Positions 35,220 to 43,964 of a DNA stretch of 64,000 bases are shown piece after piece; positions within the stretch are counted from its first letter, which is position 1, and each line of letters starts with the position of its first letter. The DNA is from Cryobacterium sp. MP_M3 (lineage in GTDB: Bacteria > Actinomycetota > Actinomycetes > Actinomycetales > Microbacteriaceae): the NCBI RefSeq assembly GCF_015752155.1, contig NZ_JADOVI010000014.1, positions 22,179 to 86,178 of the forward strand, in the 5' to 3' direction. Below the pieces are notes generated by a model, which ran no database searches, had not been told where the DNA came from, and saw only the letters and a program-made list of their open reading frames with translations. Position numbers and translations under genes: made by a program.

Positions 35220-35890
35220 GCTGATGTGCTCCCGGTTTGAGTGTGGCCTGTCGCGATCGTGCCGAGCCCACGCTCGAGGGCGTAGCCGGACAACAGGTCG
35301 CGAAGGAGTCGCCGGCCACGATGCAGGCGGCTCATCACAGTGCCAATGGGTGTTTTCATGATTTCGGCGATCTCCTGGTAGGAGAAGCCTTCAACGTCGG
35401 CGAAGTAGACGGCCAGCCGGAAGTCCTCCGGGATGGACTGCAATGCGTCCTTGACCGCGCTGTCGGGCAGGTGGTCGATGGCTTCCGCCTCGGCCGACCG
35501 GCTCGCCATGGCGGTGGTCGATTCCGCCCCGCCGAGCTGCCAGTCCTCGAGGTCATCGATCGTGCCCTGGTACGGTTCGCGCTGCTTCTTGCGATACGTG
35601 TTGATGAAGGTATTGGTGAGGATCCGGTACAGCCAGGCCTTGAGGTTGGTGCCCTGCTCGAACTGCTTGAAGGCGGCGAAGGCCTTCACGAAGGTCTCCT
35701 GAACCAGGTCCTGGGCATCGGAGGGATTACGCGTCATCCGCATGGCCGCCGCGTAGAGCTGGTCGATAAAGGGCAGGGCCTGCTCTTCGAACAGGTCACG
35801 CAGGTCGGTCGCATCAGTTGTCATCACCGACGATTCTAGTTCGTCGGTCTTGAACACGCTCGGTCGCTCCAGCACCATGGACAGCGCCAT
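35216..35890 (-). CDS. sigR: ECF sigma factor SigR/SigH (thiol-oxidative stress)
   Basis: A 224-aa ECF sigma factor. Region 2 includes [17 protein letters not shown] and the -10-binding [18 protein letters not shown]. Region 4 includes [20 protein letters not shown], both nearly identical in pattern to SigR and SigH. ATG 35890 is supported by GGGAGG 5 nt upstream and gives an extension of about 22 residues before the usual start; an ATG at 35824 would give the shorter conventional form. I did not find a clear GGAAT-N16-GTT autoregulatory promoter in the short divergent gap. Confidence 0.93.
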   Translation of the reverse strand: MALSMVLERPSVFKTDELESSVMTTDATDLRDLFEEQALPFIDQLYAAAMRMTRNPSDAQDLVQETFVKAFAAFKQFEQGTNLKAWLYRILTNTFINTYRKKQREPYQGTIDDLEDWQLGGAESTTAMASRSAEAEAIDHLPDSAVKDALQSIPEDFRLAVYFADVEGFSYQEIAEIMKTPIGTVMSRLHRGRRLLRDLLSGYALERGLGTIATGHTQTGSTSA

Positions 35891-35920
35891 CCGTACCTCC
35901 CTCATCCATTCGTCACCGAC

Positions 35921-35926
35921 TATTCT
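35921..35926 (+). promoter_or_regulatory. Candidate -10 (TATTCT) for leaderless aroA
   Basis: TATTCT is followed by 8 nt and then the aroA ATG, with no ribosome-binding site. It lies in the 44-nt gap between the divergent sigR and aroA starts. Confidence 0.45.
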
Positions 35927-35934
35927 GATAACCG

Positions 35935-37308
35935 ATGTTGATCTCGAGATATTCCAAGCCTGAGTTCGATCCCTACGGCGACACGTCGCCCGAGGAGACG
36001 AATGAGTGGTGGCCCGCGCCGACGGCCGGAGGCCCGCTCGACGCTGTCGTGTCGCTGCCCGGGTCGAAATCCCTCACCAACCGCGAACTGGTGCTCGCGG
36101 CGCTCGCCGCCGGGCCGTCCCGTCTCCGCTCCCCGCTGCACTCCAGGGACAGCGATCTGATGGTCGCCGCCCTCCGCCAACTCGGCACCACGATCGACGC
36201 CGTCCCCGGCGACGGCGAGTTCGGTCCCGACCTCACGATCACCCCGGGGGAACTCGTCGGCTCCACCACGATCGACTGCGGCCTGGCCGGGACCGTGATG
36301 CGGTTCCTGCCCCCCGTGGCCGCGCTCGCGCTCGGGCCGACCACCTTCGACGGCGACGCCGGCGCCCGCCGCCGGCCGATGGCGACCACGATCAGCTCGC
36401 TGCGCGCCCTCGGCGCCGACATCAACGACGACGGCCGCGGCGCACTCCCGTTCACCGTGCACGGCACGGGCCGTCTGGCCGGCGGCGAGGTCACCATCGA
36501 CGCGTCAACCTCCAGCCAGTTCGTGTCCGGCCTCCTGCTGGCCGGCGCCCGGTTCGAGCGCGGCCTCCACCTCCGCCACTCCGGCGAGCGCCTGCCGAGC
36601 CTCCCCCACATCGAGATGACCATCGCCACCCTCGCCCGGCGCGGAGTCGACGTGCAGAGCCCGGCGATCGGGGAATGGGTCGTCGCACCCGGACCGATCA
36701 CCGGCGCCGAGGTCGACATCGAACCGGATCTGTCGAACGCTGCACCGTTCCTGGCCGCGGCGCTCGTCGCCGGGGGCACCGTCACGATCACCGGCTGGCC
36801 GTCGCAGACCACCCAGGTCGGCGCGGACCTGGCCGAGCTGCTCCCCCGGTTCGGCGCGCGGGTCAGCCTGGTCGGCGACCGCCTCACCGTGTCGGCCGGC
36901 GACCGGCTGTCCGGCGTCGACCTCGACCTGTCCACCGGCGGCGAACTCGCCCCCGCGCTCGTGGCCCTCGCCGCCCTCGCCGATTCGCCGAGCACCATCA
37001 CCGGGATCGGGCACATCCGCCACCATGAGACCGACCGGCTCGCCGCACTTGCCGCAGAGATCAACGGTCTCGGCGGCGCCGTCACCGAACTGCCCGACGG
37101 GCTCCGGATCGAGCCCCGCCCGCTGCACGGCGGTCACTGGCGCAGCTACGACGACCACCGGATGGCGACCGCCGGGGCCCTGATCGGCCTCGTCGTTCCC
37201 GGGGTGGAGATCGAGAACATCGGCACCACCGCGAAGACCCTCCCCCAGTTCACCGACCTCTGGCACGCACTCATCGCCCCCGGGACCGCGCCGGTCGTGC
37301 CGAAATGA
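35935..37308 (+). CDS. aroA: 3-phosphoshikimate 1-carboxyvinyltransferase (EPSP synthase)
   Basis: A 457-aa enzyme. The PEP-site motif [18 protein letters not shown] near residues 42-59 and [10 protein letters not shown] near 115 are diagnostic, as are [10 protein letters not shown] and YDDHRMA in the C-terminal half. It makes EPSP from shikimate-3-phosphate and PEP in aromatic amino-acid synthesis. Its stop overlaps the rsgA ATG by 4 nt. The order sigR/rsrA - aroA - rsgA is also found in mycobacteria (from memory). Confidence 0.96.
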   Translation: MLISRYSKPEFDPYGDTSPEETNEWWPAPTAGGPLDAVVSLPGSKSLTNRELVLAALAAGPSRLRSPLHSRDSDLMVAALRQLGTTIDAVPGDGEFGPDLTITPGELVGSTTIDCGLAGTVMRFLPPVAALALGPTTFDGDAGARRRPMATTISSLRALGADINDDGRGALPFTVHGTGRLAGGEVTIDASTSSQFVSGLLLAGARFERGLHLRHSGERLPSLPHIEMTIATLARRGVDVQSPAIGEWVVAPGPITGAEVDIEPDLSNAAPFLAAALVAGGTVTITGWPSQTTQVGADLAELLPRFGARVSLVGDRLTVSAGDRLSGVDLDLSTGGELAPALVALAALADSPSTITGIGHIRHHETDRLAALAAEINGLGGAVTELPDGLRIEPRPLHGGHWRSYDDHRMATAGALIGLVVPGVEIENIGTTAKTLPQFTDLWHALIAPGTAPVVPK

Positions 37309-38357
37309 CCTGGTGGGCAAGCGCCGATGACGACGACGAGCCTGAGTTCGACGAATCCAGCGTGCGGGTGCGCCCGAACCGCAAGGGCAACAAGCCCCGC
37401 ACCAAGACCAGGCCCGACCACGAGAACGCGCTGACCGGTCGCATCCTCTCCGTCGACCGCGGCCGGTACACGGTCATGCTCGACGAGGACCTCCCGACCG
37501 AACGCCGGGTCACCGCGGCCAGGGCGAGCGAGCTGCGCAAGCACGCGGTCGTCACCGGCGACCGCGTCGACATCGTCGGCGACACGACCGGGGCGGAGGG
37601 CAGTCTCGCCCGCATCGTGCGGATCGTTCCGCGCGTCACCCTGCTCCGGCGCAGCGCGGATGACACGGATGCCGTCGAGCGCGTCATCGTCGCCAACGCC
37701 GATCAGATGCTGATCGTGGTGGCGGCGGCGAACCCCGAGCCGCGCATCCGTCTCGTCGACCGCTACCTGGTCGCCGCGTACGACGCCGGGGTCTCCCCGA
37801 TCCTCTGCATCACGAAGACCGACCTGGCCGACCCGGCCGTGTTCCTCAGCAACTTCGCCGGCCTCGACCTGCCCGTCTTCGAGAGCCGCGACGACGCGAT
37901 GCCGCTGGCCGAGATCTCCGCCGCCCTGGTCGGGCACGACACCGTGTTCGTCGGCCACTCCGGCGTGGGCAAGTCCACCCTCGTCAACGCCCTGGTGCCC
38001 GACGCGCACCGCGCCGTCGGCGTCGTCAACACCGTCACCGGCCGTGGCCGGCACACCTCGTCGTCGACGATCTCGCTGCGCCTCGAAACGGATGCCGGGC
38101 GCGGCTGGGTGATCGACACCCCGGGCGTGCGTTCCTTCGGCCTCGGCCACATCAACACCGACAACATCCTCAAGGCCTTCACCGACCTGGCCGCGATCGC
38201 GGAGAAATGCCCGCGCGGGTGCACCCACCTGCCGAACTCGCCGGACTGCGCGATCAACGAGGCGGTGGCTGCCGGAAGCCTCGGCGACACCGGGAAGGCC
38301 CGCCTGGACTCGCTGCAGCGCCTGCTGGCGACCTTCGCCGCGGTCCCCGCCCACTGA
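37305..38357 (+). CDS. rsgA: Ribosome small-subunit-dependent GTPase A
   Basis: A 350-aa circularly permuted GTPase. An OB fold lies at about residues 44-110. The GTPase motifs come in permuted order: TKTD (G4), then GHSGVGKSTLVN (G1) and DTPGV (G3). A C-terminal zinc knuckle CPRGCTHLPNSPDC follows. It acts in late 30S subunit maturation. The ATG overlaps the aroA stop (ATGA). The Lys/Arg-rich N-terminal 40 residues are usual for actinobacterial members. Confidence 0.95.
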   Translation: MTWWASADDDDEPEFDESSVRVRPNRKGNKPRTKTRPDHENALTGRILSVDRGRYTVMLDEDLPTERRVTAARASELRKHAVVTGDRVDIVGDTTGAEGSLARIVRIVPRVTLLRRSADDTDAVERVIVANADQMLIVVAAANPEPRIRLVDRYLVAAYDAGVSPILCITKTDLADPAVFLSNFAGLDLPVFESRDDAMPLAEISAALVGHDTVFVGHSGVGKSTLVNALVPDAHRAVGVVNTVTGRGRHTSSSTISLRLETDAGRGWVIDTPGVRSFGLGHINTDNILKAFTDLAAIAEKCPRGCTHLPNSPDCAINEAVAAGSLGDTGKARLDSLQRLLATFAAVPAH

Positions 38358-38421
38358 CCGGACTCTCCGCCCCCTGGCAGGTGCCCGCCCACCGCTACCG
38401 GCTCCGCCCGTTCCGAGCCGG

Positions 38422-38427
38422 TAGCGT
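38422..38427 (+). promoter_or_regulatory. Candidate -10 (TAGCGT) for leaderless bcp
   Basis: TAGCGT is followed by GGAAGGC (7 nt) and the bcp ATG, the same layout as guaB1. The purine-rich spacer is too close to the ATG to act as a normal Shine-Dalgarno. Confidence 0.45.
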
Positions 38428-38434
38428 GGAAGGC

Positions 38435-38914
38435 ATGACGGACTCCACACGCCTCGCGGCCGGCGACACGGCCCCCAGCTTCACCCTGACCGACCAGGAC
38501 GGGGCATCCGTCTCCCTGGCCGATTTCGCGGGCTCGAAGGTCGTGCTCTACTTCTACCCGGCCGCGATGACGCCGGGGTGCACGAAGGAGGCCTGCGATT
38601 TCAGGGACAACCTCGGCTCGCTCGCCGCGGCCGGCTACCGGGTGCTCGCGGTGTCCAAGGATTCCCCGGCGAAGCTGAAGTCCTTCCAGGAGAACGACCA
38701 CCTCACCTTCCCGCTGCTCAGCGACTCCGACCTGTCCGCGCACAACGCCTACGGCGCCTGGGGCGAGAAGAACCTCTACGGCAAGACCGTCACCGGGGTG
38801 CTCCGCTCCACCTTCGTCATCGACGAGGCCGGGCTGATCACCCTCGCCCTTTACAACGTGAAGGCCACCGGGCACGTCGCCTCGCTGCGGAAGAAGCTCG
38901 GCCTCGACGCCTGA
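38435..38914 (+). CDS. bcp: Thioredoxin-dependent thiol peroxidase (Bcp/PrxQ type)
   Basis: A 159-aa peroxiredoxin. TPGCTKEACDF contains the peroxidatic Cys49 and resolving Cys54 in the PrxQ alpha helix-2 arrangement. Opening GDTAPSFTLTDQDG and closing FVIDEAGLI...Y.VKATGH are typical. It reduces hydroperoxides with thioredoxin. It sits 77 nt after rsgA with its own candidate promoter. Proximity to sigR suggests, but does not show, thiol-stress control. Confidence 0.94.
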   Translation: MTDSTRLAAGDTAPSFTLTDQDGASVSLADFAGSKVVLYFYPAAMTPGCTKEACDFRDNLGSLAAAGYRVLAVSKDSPAKLKSFQENDHLTFPLLSDSDLSAHNAYGAWGEKNLYGKTVTGVLRSTFVIDEAGLITLALYNVKATGHVASLRKKLGLDA

Positions 38915-39056
38915 TCCACGGCGACGTCACGCCGGTGTCGCCCGGCGCCGGTCCTGCGGCTCCTCGAGGGCGGCTGGGACGCCCGCAGGCGTCACCCGGC
39001 CGGGAGCAGGTCGGGTGCGTCCCGCGCCGCCCACCGCCCGGCCAGGGCGGCAGCCG

Positions 39057-39524
39057 TCATCCGCGCTGGTCGTCCGGGGCGTTGCCCGCCCCGGGCAAGG
39101 AGGTCGTCGCGGCGATCACCCGCGGCATGAACAACAGGGCCAGCACGGCCAGCGAGGGCAGGAGGAGCGCCCAGCCGAGGTCGACCCTGGCGTAGAGCCC
39201 CTGGAAGCAGCCCACGGCGACGGCGATCTGGACGAGCTGCCAGGTGACGGCCGCGCCGCGGATCCAGGTGCGCCGGCGCAGCGAATTGATCGCGATCGCG
39301 GTGACCCAGGCCGCTGCGATGAGCACGAGCACCAGAATCGCGAGCGCGCTCGCCAGGGAGGTGGGGGTCGCCGTGATCAGCTCCAGCATGAGCCAGACGA
39401 CCGCGGTCCAGAGGAGGGCGGCCTCCGCCCAGAGGAGGGTCGCGAGGATCAGCAGCGCCCGCGGCCGAAATGGCGCTCCGGAGGCGCTTTTGCCGTCCGA
39501 ATGGCGGTCAGAGCGTTCATTCAC
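39057..39524 (-). CDS. Small four-helix membrane protein, unknown function
   Basis: A 155-aa protein. After a polar 20-residue N-terminus come four hydrophobic segments (about 24-48, 57-80, 93-112, 118-137) and a short polar tail. I recognise no family. Similar small integral membrane proteins often lie between rsgA/bcp-type and whiB genes in Microbacteriaceae (memory only). It is transcribed towards bcp; the 142-nt gap 38915-39056 holds no feature I could name. Confidence 0.6.
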   Translation of the reverse strand: MNERSDRHSDGKSASGAPFRPRALLILATLLWAEAALLWTAVVWLMLELITATPTSLASALAILVLVLIAAAWVTAIAINSLRRRTWIRGAAVTWQLVQIAVAVGCFQGLYARVDLGWALLLPSLAVLALLFMPRVIAATTSLPGAGNAPDDQRG

Positions 39525-39707
39525 AGAGATATCCCATACAAAACTATTGATTTGACTCCACCATTATGCGACCATATTTGAGGCCCGGTTGACGCTCACA
39601 GGGACGTGAGTAGGTCTCATTCTGTAGATCAGTTTCCTTCCTGCAACCGGCAGCCTCATTATCTTCGGCCAATCGGCCAGGCATCCCCGCAATCAAGGAG
39701 CACCCCT

Positions 39708-39956
39708 ATGGACTGGCGCGACAAAGCTGCCTGCCTCACCGCCGACCCGGAACTCTTCTTTCCGGTTGGCAACACTGGACCCGCTGTGGACCAGATCGAG
39801 AAGGCGAAGTCCGTGTGCGCCCGTTGCAATGTGACCGAGGTCTGCCTGCAGTACGCGCTTGAGACCGGCCAGGACTCGGGTGTCTGGGGCGGGCTCAGCG
39901 AAGACGAGCGCCGCGCCCTCAAACGTCGCGCCGCGCGCGCCCGCCGCGCCTCTTAG
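39708..39956 (+). CDS. whiB1: WhiB-family iron-sulfur transcription factor (WhiB1-like)
   Basis: An 82-aa protein with the four iron-sulfur ligands Cys9, Cys37, Cys40 and Cys46, the GVWGGLSEDER turn and a basic C-terminal RRAARARR tail. AAGGAG lies 7 nt before the ATG. It matches WhiB1-type regulators (DW..KAACL...ELFFPVGN), which bind a nitric-oxide-sensitive [4Fe-4S] cluster and the main sigma factor. The neighbouring convergent pdtaS-like kinase gives the mycobacterial whiB1-pdtaS order. Confidence 0.93.
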   Translation: MDWRDKAACLTADPELFFPVGNTGPAVDQIEKAKSVCARCNVTEVCLQYALETGQDSGVWGGLSEDERRALKRRAARARRAS

Positions 39957-39971
39957 GCGACAGCCGGCTCG

Positions 39972-39997
39972 AGGCGGCAGCCCGTGGGCTGCCGCCT
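39972..39997 (+). terminator. Terminator hairpin after whiB
   Basis: AGGCGGCAGCC (39972-39982) pairs with GGCTGCCGCCT (39987-39997), loop CGTG, followed by TTCGTG. It lies 15 nt after the whiB stop. A diverged second copy of its 3' half occurs 80 bp downstream at 40065-40091. Confidence 0.8.
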
Positions 39998-40091
39998 TTC
40001 GTGTGTCCTGAAGCGACGCGCAGTCGCCCGTTGACGGGGCGCGGGGTACTCGAGATGCCGCCTGTGGGCTGCCGCCTTTCGTGAGTCCTGA
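39985..40091. repeat. Direct repeat (26 of 27 bases) of the whiB terminator 3' arm
   Basis: The 27 bases at 39985-40011 recur at 40065-40091 with one difference. Similarity continues weakly into GACGCGCAG. It looks like a duplicated terminator segment that has been partly rearranged in the 156-nt gap between whiB and the convergent kinase gene. Confidence 0.75.
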
Positions 40092-40123
40092 CAACGACGC
40101 GCAGCGTCGTTGTCAGGACTCAC
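40081..40123. terminator. 20-bp perfect palindrome over the kinase stop codon, bidirectional terminator
   Basis: The 20 bases 40081-40100 are the exact reverse complement of 40104-40123, with a 3-nt loop. The kinase TGA (40113-40115) and its last codons MRES lie inside the right arm. Placed between convergent whiB and kinase genes, it probably stops transcription from both sides. Confidence 0.85.
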
Positions 40124-41606
40124 GCATATAACGCAGGGGGATCTCGATCGTGACCTCGGTGCCGCTGCCCATCATGGTGTGCCAGTCGATGCTGCCGCTC
40201 AGTTCGCCCTGGATCAGCGTGCGCACGATCTGAGTGCCGAGACCTGACCCGACCTTGCCCTCCGGCAGGCCGGAGCCGTTGTCCCGCACCCGCACGGTGA
40301 GCGTTTCTTCGTTGCGCTCGGCCTCGATCGCCACCTCGCCCTCGCGCCCGGCCAGGCCGTGCTCGACCGCGTTCGTGACAAGTTCGGTGAGCGCGAGCGC
40401 GAGCGGCGTGGCGAAGGCGCTGGGGAGGATCCCGAAGCTCCCGGATGACTTCGGATGCGCCGTGGTGTTGTGCGCGGACGCGACCTCCGCGATCAGCAAC
40501 AGCACCCGGTCGAAGACGACGTCGAAGTCGACCTGCTGGTTGAGCCCCTCCGACAGCGTGTCGTGCACGACGGCGATGGCCGCGACCCGGCGCATGGCCT
40601 GGTTGAGTGCTTCGCGGGCCGTGTCCGAGTGTGTGCGTCTCGCCTGGATCCGAAGCAGCGACGCCACGGTCTGCAGGTTGTTCTTGACCCGGTGGTGGAT
40701 CTCCCGGATCGTCGCATCCTTCGTGATCAGTTCGCGTTCCTGGTGCCGGAGTTCGGTGACGTCCCGGCAGAGCACGATCGCGCCGATCCGCTCGCCGCGA
40801 TTGCGGATGGGGATGGCCCGCAGCGAGACGGTCACGCCCCGCGCCTCGACGTCGGTGCGCCATGGCGCCCGGCCGGTCACCACCAGCGGCAGTGACTCGT
40901 CGACGACCATCGTCCCGGTGAGCAGGCTCGTGGTCACCTCGGCGAGCGATTCGCCCTCGAGCTCGTCGATGAAGCCCATCCGGTTGAACGCGGACAGCGC
41001 GTTGGGGCTCGCGAAGGTGGTCACGCCGTCCACGTCGAGCCGGATCAAGCCGTCCGAGGCGCGCGGGGCACCGCGTCGCGGCCCCGTCGGGGCGCCCAGG
41101 TCAGGGAAGTCGCCCGACGCAATCATGGCGAACAGGTCGTTGGCGCAGTCGTTGAAGGTGAGCTCCTGGCGGCTGGGCGTGCGCGCCTCGCTCAGGTTGG
41201 TGTGCCGGGTGAGCACGGCGACCGGCGCGGCCGCGATCTTCGAGCCGGTGGAGCTGAGCCGCCGCATCACCGGGATGGCCCGCACCCGGGTGGGGGTCTC
41301 CTCGTACCAGTCGGGGGCCGTCGTGTCGACGATCTTCGCCGTGTCGAAGGCCTCGGTGACCTGCTGGCGCCATTCCCCCTTGATCCCCTGGCCCACGAAG
41401 TCGCGATAGAACAGGGTGGCGGCGCTCGACGGGCGCGCGTGCGCGACCGCGACGAAACTGCCGGCGGTGCTGGGCACCCACACGACGATGTCGGCGAACG
41501 CCAGGTCGGCGAGGAGTTGGGCGTCCGCGACGAGCATGTGGAGCCAGTCCACATCTTCGGCACTGCTGCGGCCCTGGGCAAGTACGAGATCACTGAGCGT
41601 TGACAC
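40113..41606 (-). CDS. pdtaS: Sensor histidine kinase, PdtaS type (HisKA_2)
   Basis: A 497-aa soluble kinase. A GAF-like N-terminal domain (about residues 10-180) is followed by a PAS-like domain (215-330). The HisKA_2 box REIHHRVKNNLQTVASLLRIQ carries the phospho-acceptor His, and an HWE/HisKA_2-type ATPase follows with ALTELVTNAVEHG and DNGSGLP. It matches PdtaS, which signals to the RNA-binding antiterminator PdtaR; no pdtaR gene is in the window. GTG 41606 gives the conserved STLSDL start, with TAGGCT 7 nt upstream. Confidence 0.9.
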   Translation of the reverse strand: MSTLSDLVLAQGRSSAEDVDWLHMLVADAQLLADLAFADIVVWVPSTAGSFVAVAHARPSSAATLFYRDFVGQGIKGEWRQQVTEAFDTAKIVDTTAPDWYEETPTRVRAIPVMRRLSSTGSKIAAAPVAVLTRHTNLSEARTPSRQELTFNDCANDLFAMIASGDFPDLGAPTGPRRGAPRASDGLIRLDVDGVTTFASPNALSAFNRMGFIDELEGESLAEVTTSLLTGTMVVDESLPLVVTGRAPWRTDVEARGVTVSLRAIPIRNRGERIGAIVLCRDVTELRHQERELITKDATIREIHHRVKNNLQTVASLLRIQARRTHSDTAREALNQAMRRVAAIAVVHDTLSEGLNQQVDFDVVFDRVLLLIAEVASAHNTTAHPKSSGSFGILPSAFATPLALALTELVTNAVEHGLAGREGEVAIEAERNEETLTVRVRDNGSGLPEGKVGSGLGTQIVRTLIQGELSGSIDWHTMMGSGTEVTIEIPLRYMRES

Positions 41607-41613
41607 GGTCAAT

Positions 41614-41619
41614 AGCCTA
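41614..41619 (-). promoter_or_regulatory. Candidate -10 (TAGGCT) for leaderless pdtaS
   Basis: TAGGCT on the minus strand is followed by ATTGACC and the GTG start codon, a 7-nt spacing. No ribosome-binding site or clear -35 box is present. Confidence 0.45.
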
Positions 41620-41705
41620 GGTCCCCCGCTGCCTGCCGCACTCACCGGACTGCCGGGCGCGCCCGTTCGATGGTGGCGGACGTGCGATTGGGCCATGCTG
41701 TGCAC

Positions 41706-42170
41706 ATGAGCGCAACACCAGGAAAGCCCGATCGTTCCCTGATTGTCATCCTCGGCGTGATCGCCGCCCTCGTCATCGTGGCCCTCGTCGTTGTGTTCAC
41801 CCGGGGGGAACCGGCGCCCCTGGACCCCGACACGCCCGAGGGCGTCGTCCAGCTCTACTCCGCGGCCGTCCTCGCCGGCGACGAGCAGACCGCCGCCGGC
41901 TACCTCACCGCGGGCAGGCTCGACAACTGTGACAAGGTCGACCCGGGCCCGTTGGACAACATCCGGCTCACCCTCGTGTCGACGACCGTGCGGGAGAACT
42001 CGGCCGACGTCAAGGTTTCCATCGTCACCGCCACCGACAACGGCCCGTTCGGAGCAAGCGAATACGAGAATGAGGATGTCTTCGACCTGGTCAAGGCGGA
42101 CGGCCGGTGGCGCATCGACGGCGCACCGTGGCAGCTGACGATCTGCCCGAACCCGAAGGCGACCTCATGA
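41706..42170 (+). CDS. Single-pass membrane/secreted protein with a lumazine-like NTF2-type C-terminus, unknown
   Basis: A 154-aa protein. One hydrophobic segment (about residues 11-32) acts as signal anchor, followed by an extracytoplasmic domain of about 115 residues. DTPEGVVQLYSAAVLAGDEQTAAGYLT and GRWRIDGAPWQL suggest an NTF2-like/DUF4878-type fold. No lipobox Cys is seen. Its stop overlaps the following membrane-protein ATG (ATGA), so the two likely act together. Function unknown. Confidence 0.65.
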   Translation: MSATPGKPDRSLIVILGVIAALVIVALVVVFTRGEPAPLDPDTPEGVVQLYSAAVLAGDEQTAAGYLTAGRLDNCDKVDPGPLDNIRLTLVSTTVRENSADVKVSIVTATDNGPFGASEYENEDVFDLVKADGRWRIDGAPWQLTICPNPKATS

Positions 42171-43927
42171 TGGTCAGCCTGGTGCTGCTGGTCGCGATCC
42201 TCGTCATCGGCGGCGGGATCGCCGGCATCGTGATGGCGGCCCGCAGGGCAGCCGGGCCGGGCGACGGTCCGGCCAGGGCCCAGCCCACCGTGCGCCGGGT
42301 CATCGTCTTCACGCTCCTGTTCGCCCTGGTCGTCATCGCCGCCATCGGTGTCGGCGGGTTGCTCGGGCGATTGCTCGACTCGGGCAACGCGCTGGCCTCC
42401 AGCGACATCACCGGCCTGGCCCGGTCGCTCGCGTTCACGCTCATCGCCGGTCCGTTCGCCGCAGTGCTCTGGTGGCTGCTCTGGCGGCGGATGGGGCCGG
42501 ACGAGCGGTCCTCGCTCGCCTGGGGCCTCTATCTGGCCGCGATGTCCACGGTCTCCCTGGTGACGGCATCCGCCGCGCTGCTGACCTGCGCGGCCGCCCT
42601 GGTCCGCGCCGACTGGCAGCCCCGCACACTCGCGACCGGCGTCGTCTGGGCCGGAGTCTGGGTCTGGCACCGGTGGATGTCCCGGCACGACCGGAAGAGC
42701 CCCCGCCGACTCGTTACGGTGGCGCCCGTGCTCGGATCGGTGTTCGGCCTCGTGGTCGGGGCGGGCGGGCTCGTCACGGCGCTGGGTTCCCTCGCCGATG
42801 CCGCCATCGATGGTTTCGCGCCGAGCATCGTCGTCGGCGAACCGTGGTGGCGCCTGACCCTCCAGGCGATCATCTGGTGCGCCGGCGGGGTGGCCGTCTG
42901 GTGGTGGCATTGGTTCGTGGACCGCGCCAGCGCCCTGCGCGGCGGCCTTGCCGACGTGGCGCTGGTGTCCGTCGGAGTGGCCGGTGCGAGCATCCTGAGT
43001 CTGGGTGGGGCCGGGACCGCCCTGTTCACCCTGCTCAAGCTGGCCTTGGACCGCTCGGCCCCTGTCGCGCAGATCCTGGACCCGCTCGGCACGGCCCTGG
43101 CGGCGGCACTGGTCGGGGCCCTCGTCTGGCAGTACCACCGCGGCCTGGCAACGGCCAGGTCGGACCGGACCCGGCTGGCCGCCGGCGTGGTGACGAGCGG
43201 GGTCGGCCTCGTCGCGGCGGCGTCCGGCCTCGGCGTGATCGTGAACTCGATCCTCGCCGCCGGCACGGCGACGCTCGCCGGGTCGGACACCCGTTCCCTC
43301 CTGCTCGGCGGGATCAGCGCCCTCGTCGTGGGAGGCCCCGTCTGGTGGGTCGCCTGGAAGCCGGCGAAGCCCGTCGACCCGGCCCAGGTCGGCGCCACCG
43401 GGCGTCGCGTCTACCTGGTCCTCATCTTCGGGCTCAGCGCCGTGGTGGCGATCGTCACCCTGCTGGTCATCGGCTATCGCATCTTCGAGTTCGCGCTCAG
43501 CGATGCGACCGGCCAGAGCCTGGTCGACCGGGTGCGCGCGCCGCTCGGACTGCTCGTGGCGACCGGGCTCGCCGCCGGCTACCACTTCGCCGTCTGGCGG
43601 CGCGATCGGTCGGCGATCACCGCGGCGCCCGGCCGGGAGCACACCGTCGGACGGGTGATCCTGGTCACCGGTGCTGATCCTGAGCCACTCGCCCGGGCCG
43701 TCGGCGATGCCACCGGGGCCGCGGTCACGGTCTGGCGGCGCGCGGGCACGGAGCCGGTCGGTGCCGCGCCCGTGGGTGCGGATGCCGTTGGTGCGGATGC
43801 CGTGGACGCGGATGCCGGTCCGACGGCTCGGCAGCTGGTCGACGCGCTCCGCGGCGTGACCGGCAAGCGCGTGCTCGTCGTGGCCGGTCCAGGTTCCCGG
43901 ATCGACGTGATCCCCCTGCGCGACTGA
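42167..43927 (+). CDS. Polytopic membrane protein with repeated DUF5671-like domains
   Basis: A 586-aa protein with about 14 hydrophobic helices and a short cytoplasmic tail. A pattern of RR(V/L)......LVSVGVAGAS...LL....D and WRRDR / WKPAK / WRRMG loops recurs three to four times, as expected for DUF5671 repeats. The last 120 residues are soluble, with an Ala/Val/Gly/Asp repeat (PVGADAVGADAVDADA) and a Rossmann-like GKRVLVVAGPG. I do not know its function; the family assignment is from memory of such membrane proteins. Confidence 0.6.
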   Translation: MMVSLVLLVAILVIGGGIAGIVMAARRAAGPGDGPARAQPTVRRVIVFTLLFALVVIAAIGVGGLLGRLLDSGNALASSDITGLARSLAFTLIAGPFAAVLWWLLWRRMGPDERSSLAWGLYLAAMSTVSLVTASAALLTCAAALVRADWQPRTLATGVVWAGVWVWHRWMSRHDRKSPRRLVTVAPVLGSVFGLVVGAGGLVTALGSLADAAIDGFAPSIVVGEPWWRLTLQAIIWCAGGVAVWWWHWFVDRASALRGGLADVALVSVGVAGASILSLGGAGTALFTLLKLALDRSAPVAQILDPLGTALAAALVGALVWQYHRGLATARSDRTRLAAGVVTSGVGLVAAASGLGVIVNSILAAGTATLAGSDTRSLLLGGISALVVGGPVWWVAWKPAKPVDPAQVGATGRRVYLVLIFGLSAVVAIVTLLVIGYRIFEFALSDATGQSLVDRVRAPLGLLVATGLAAGYHFAVWRRDRSAITAAPGREHTVGRVILVTGADPEPLARAVGDATGAAVTVWRRAGTEPVGAAPVGADAVGADAVDADAGPTARQLVDALRGVTGKRVLVVAGPGSRIDVIPLRD

Positions 43928-43964
43928 CGGTGACGTCCGGACCCCGGGCGGGACCGCTGCGCCG

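Noticed and set aside
35891..35934. SigR-type autoregulatory promoter (GGAAT-N16-GTT) between sigR and aroA
   Set aside because: No good match in either orientation within the gap.
39966..40123. Short CRISPR-like array
   Set aside because: Only two diverged copies of a terminator segment and one palindrome; no regular spacers and no cas genes.
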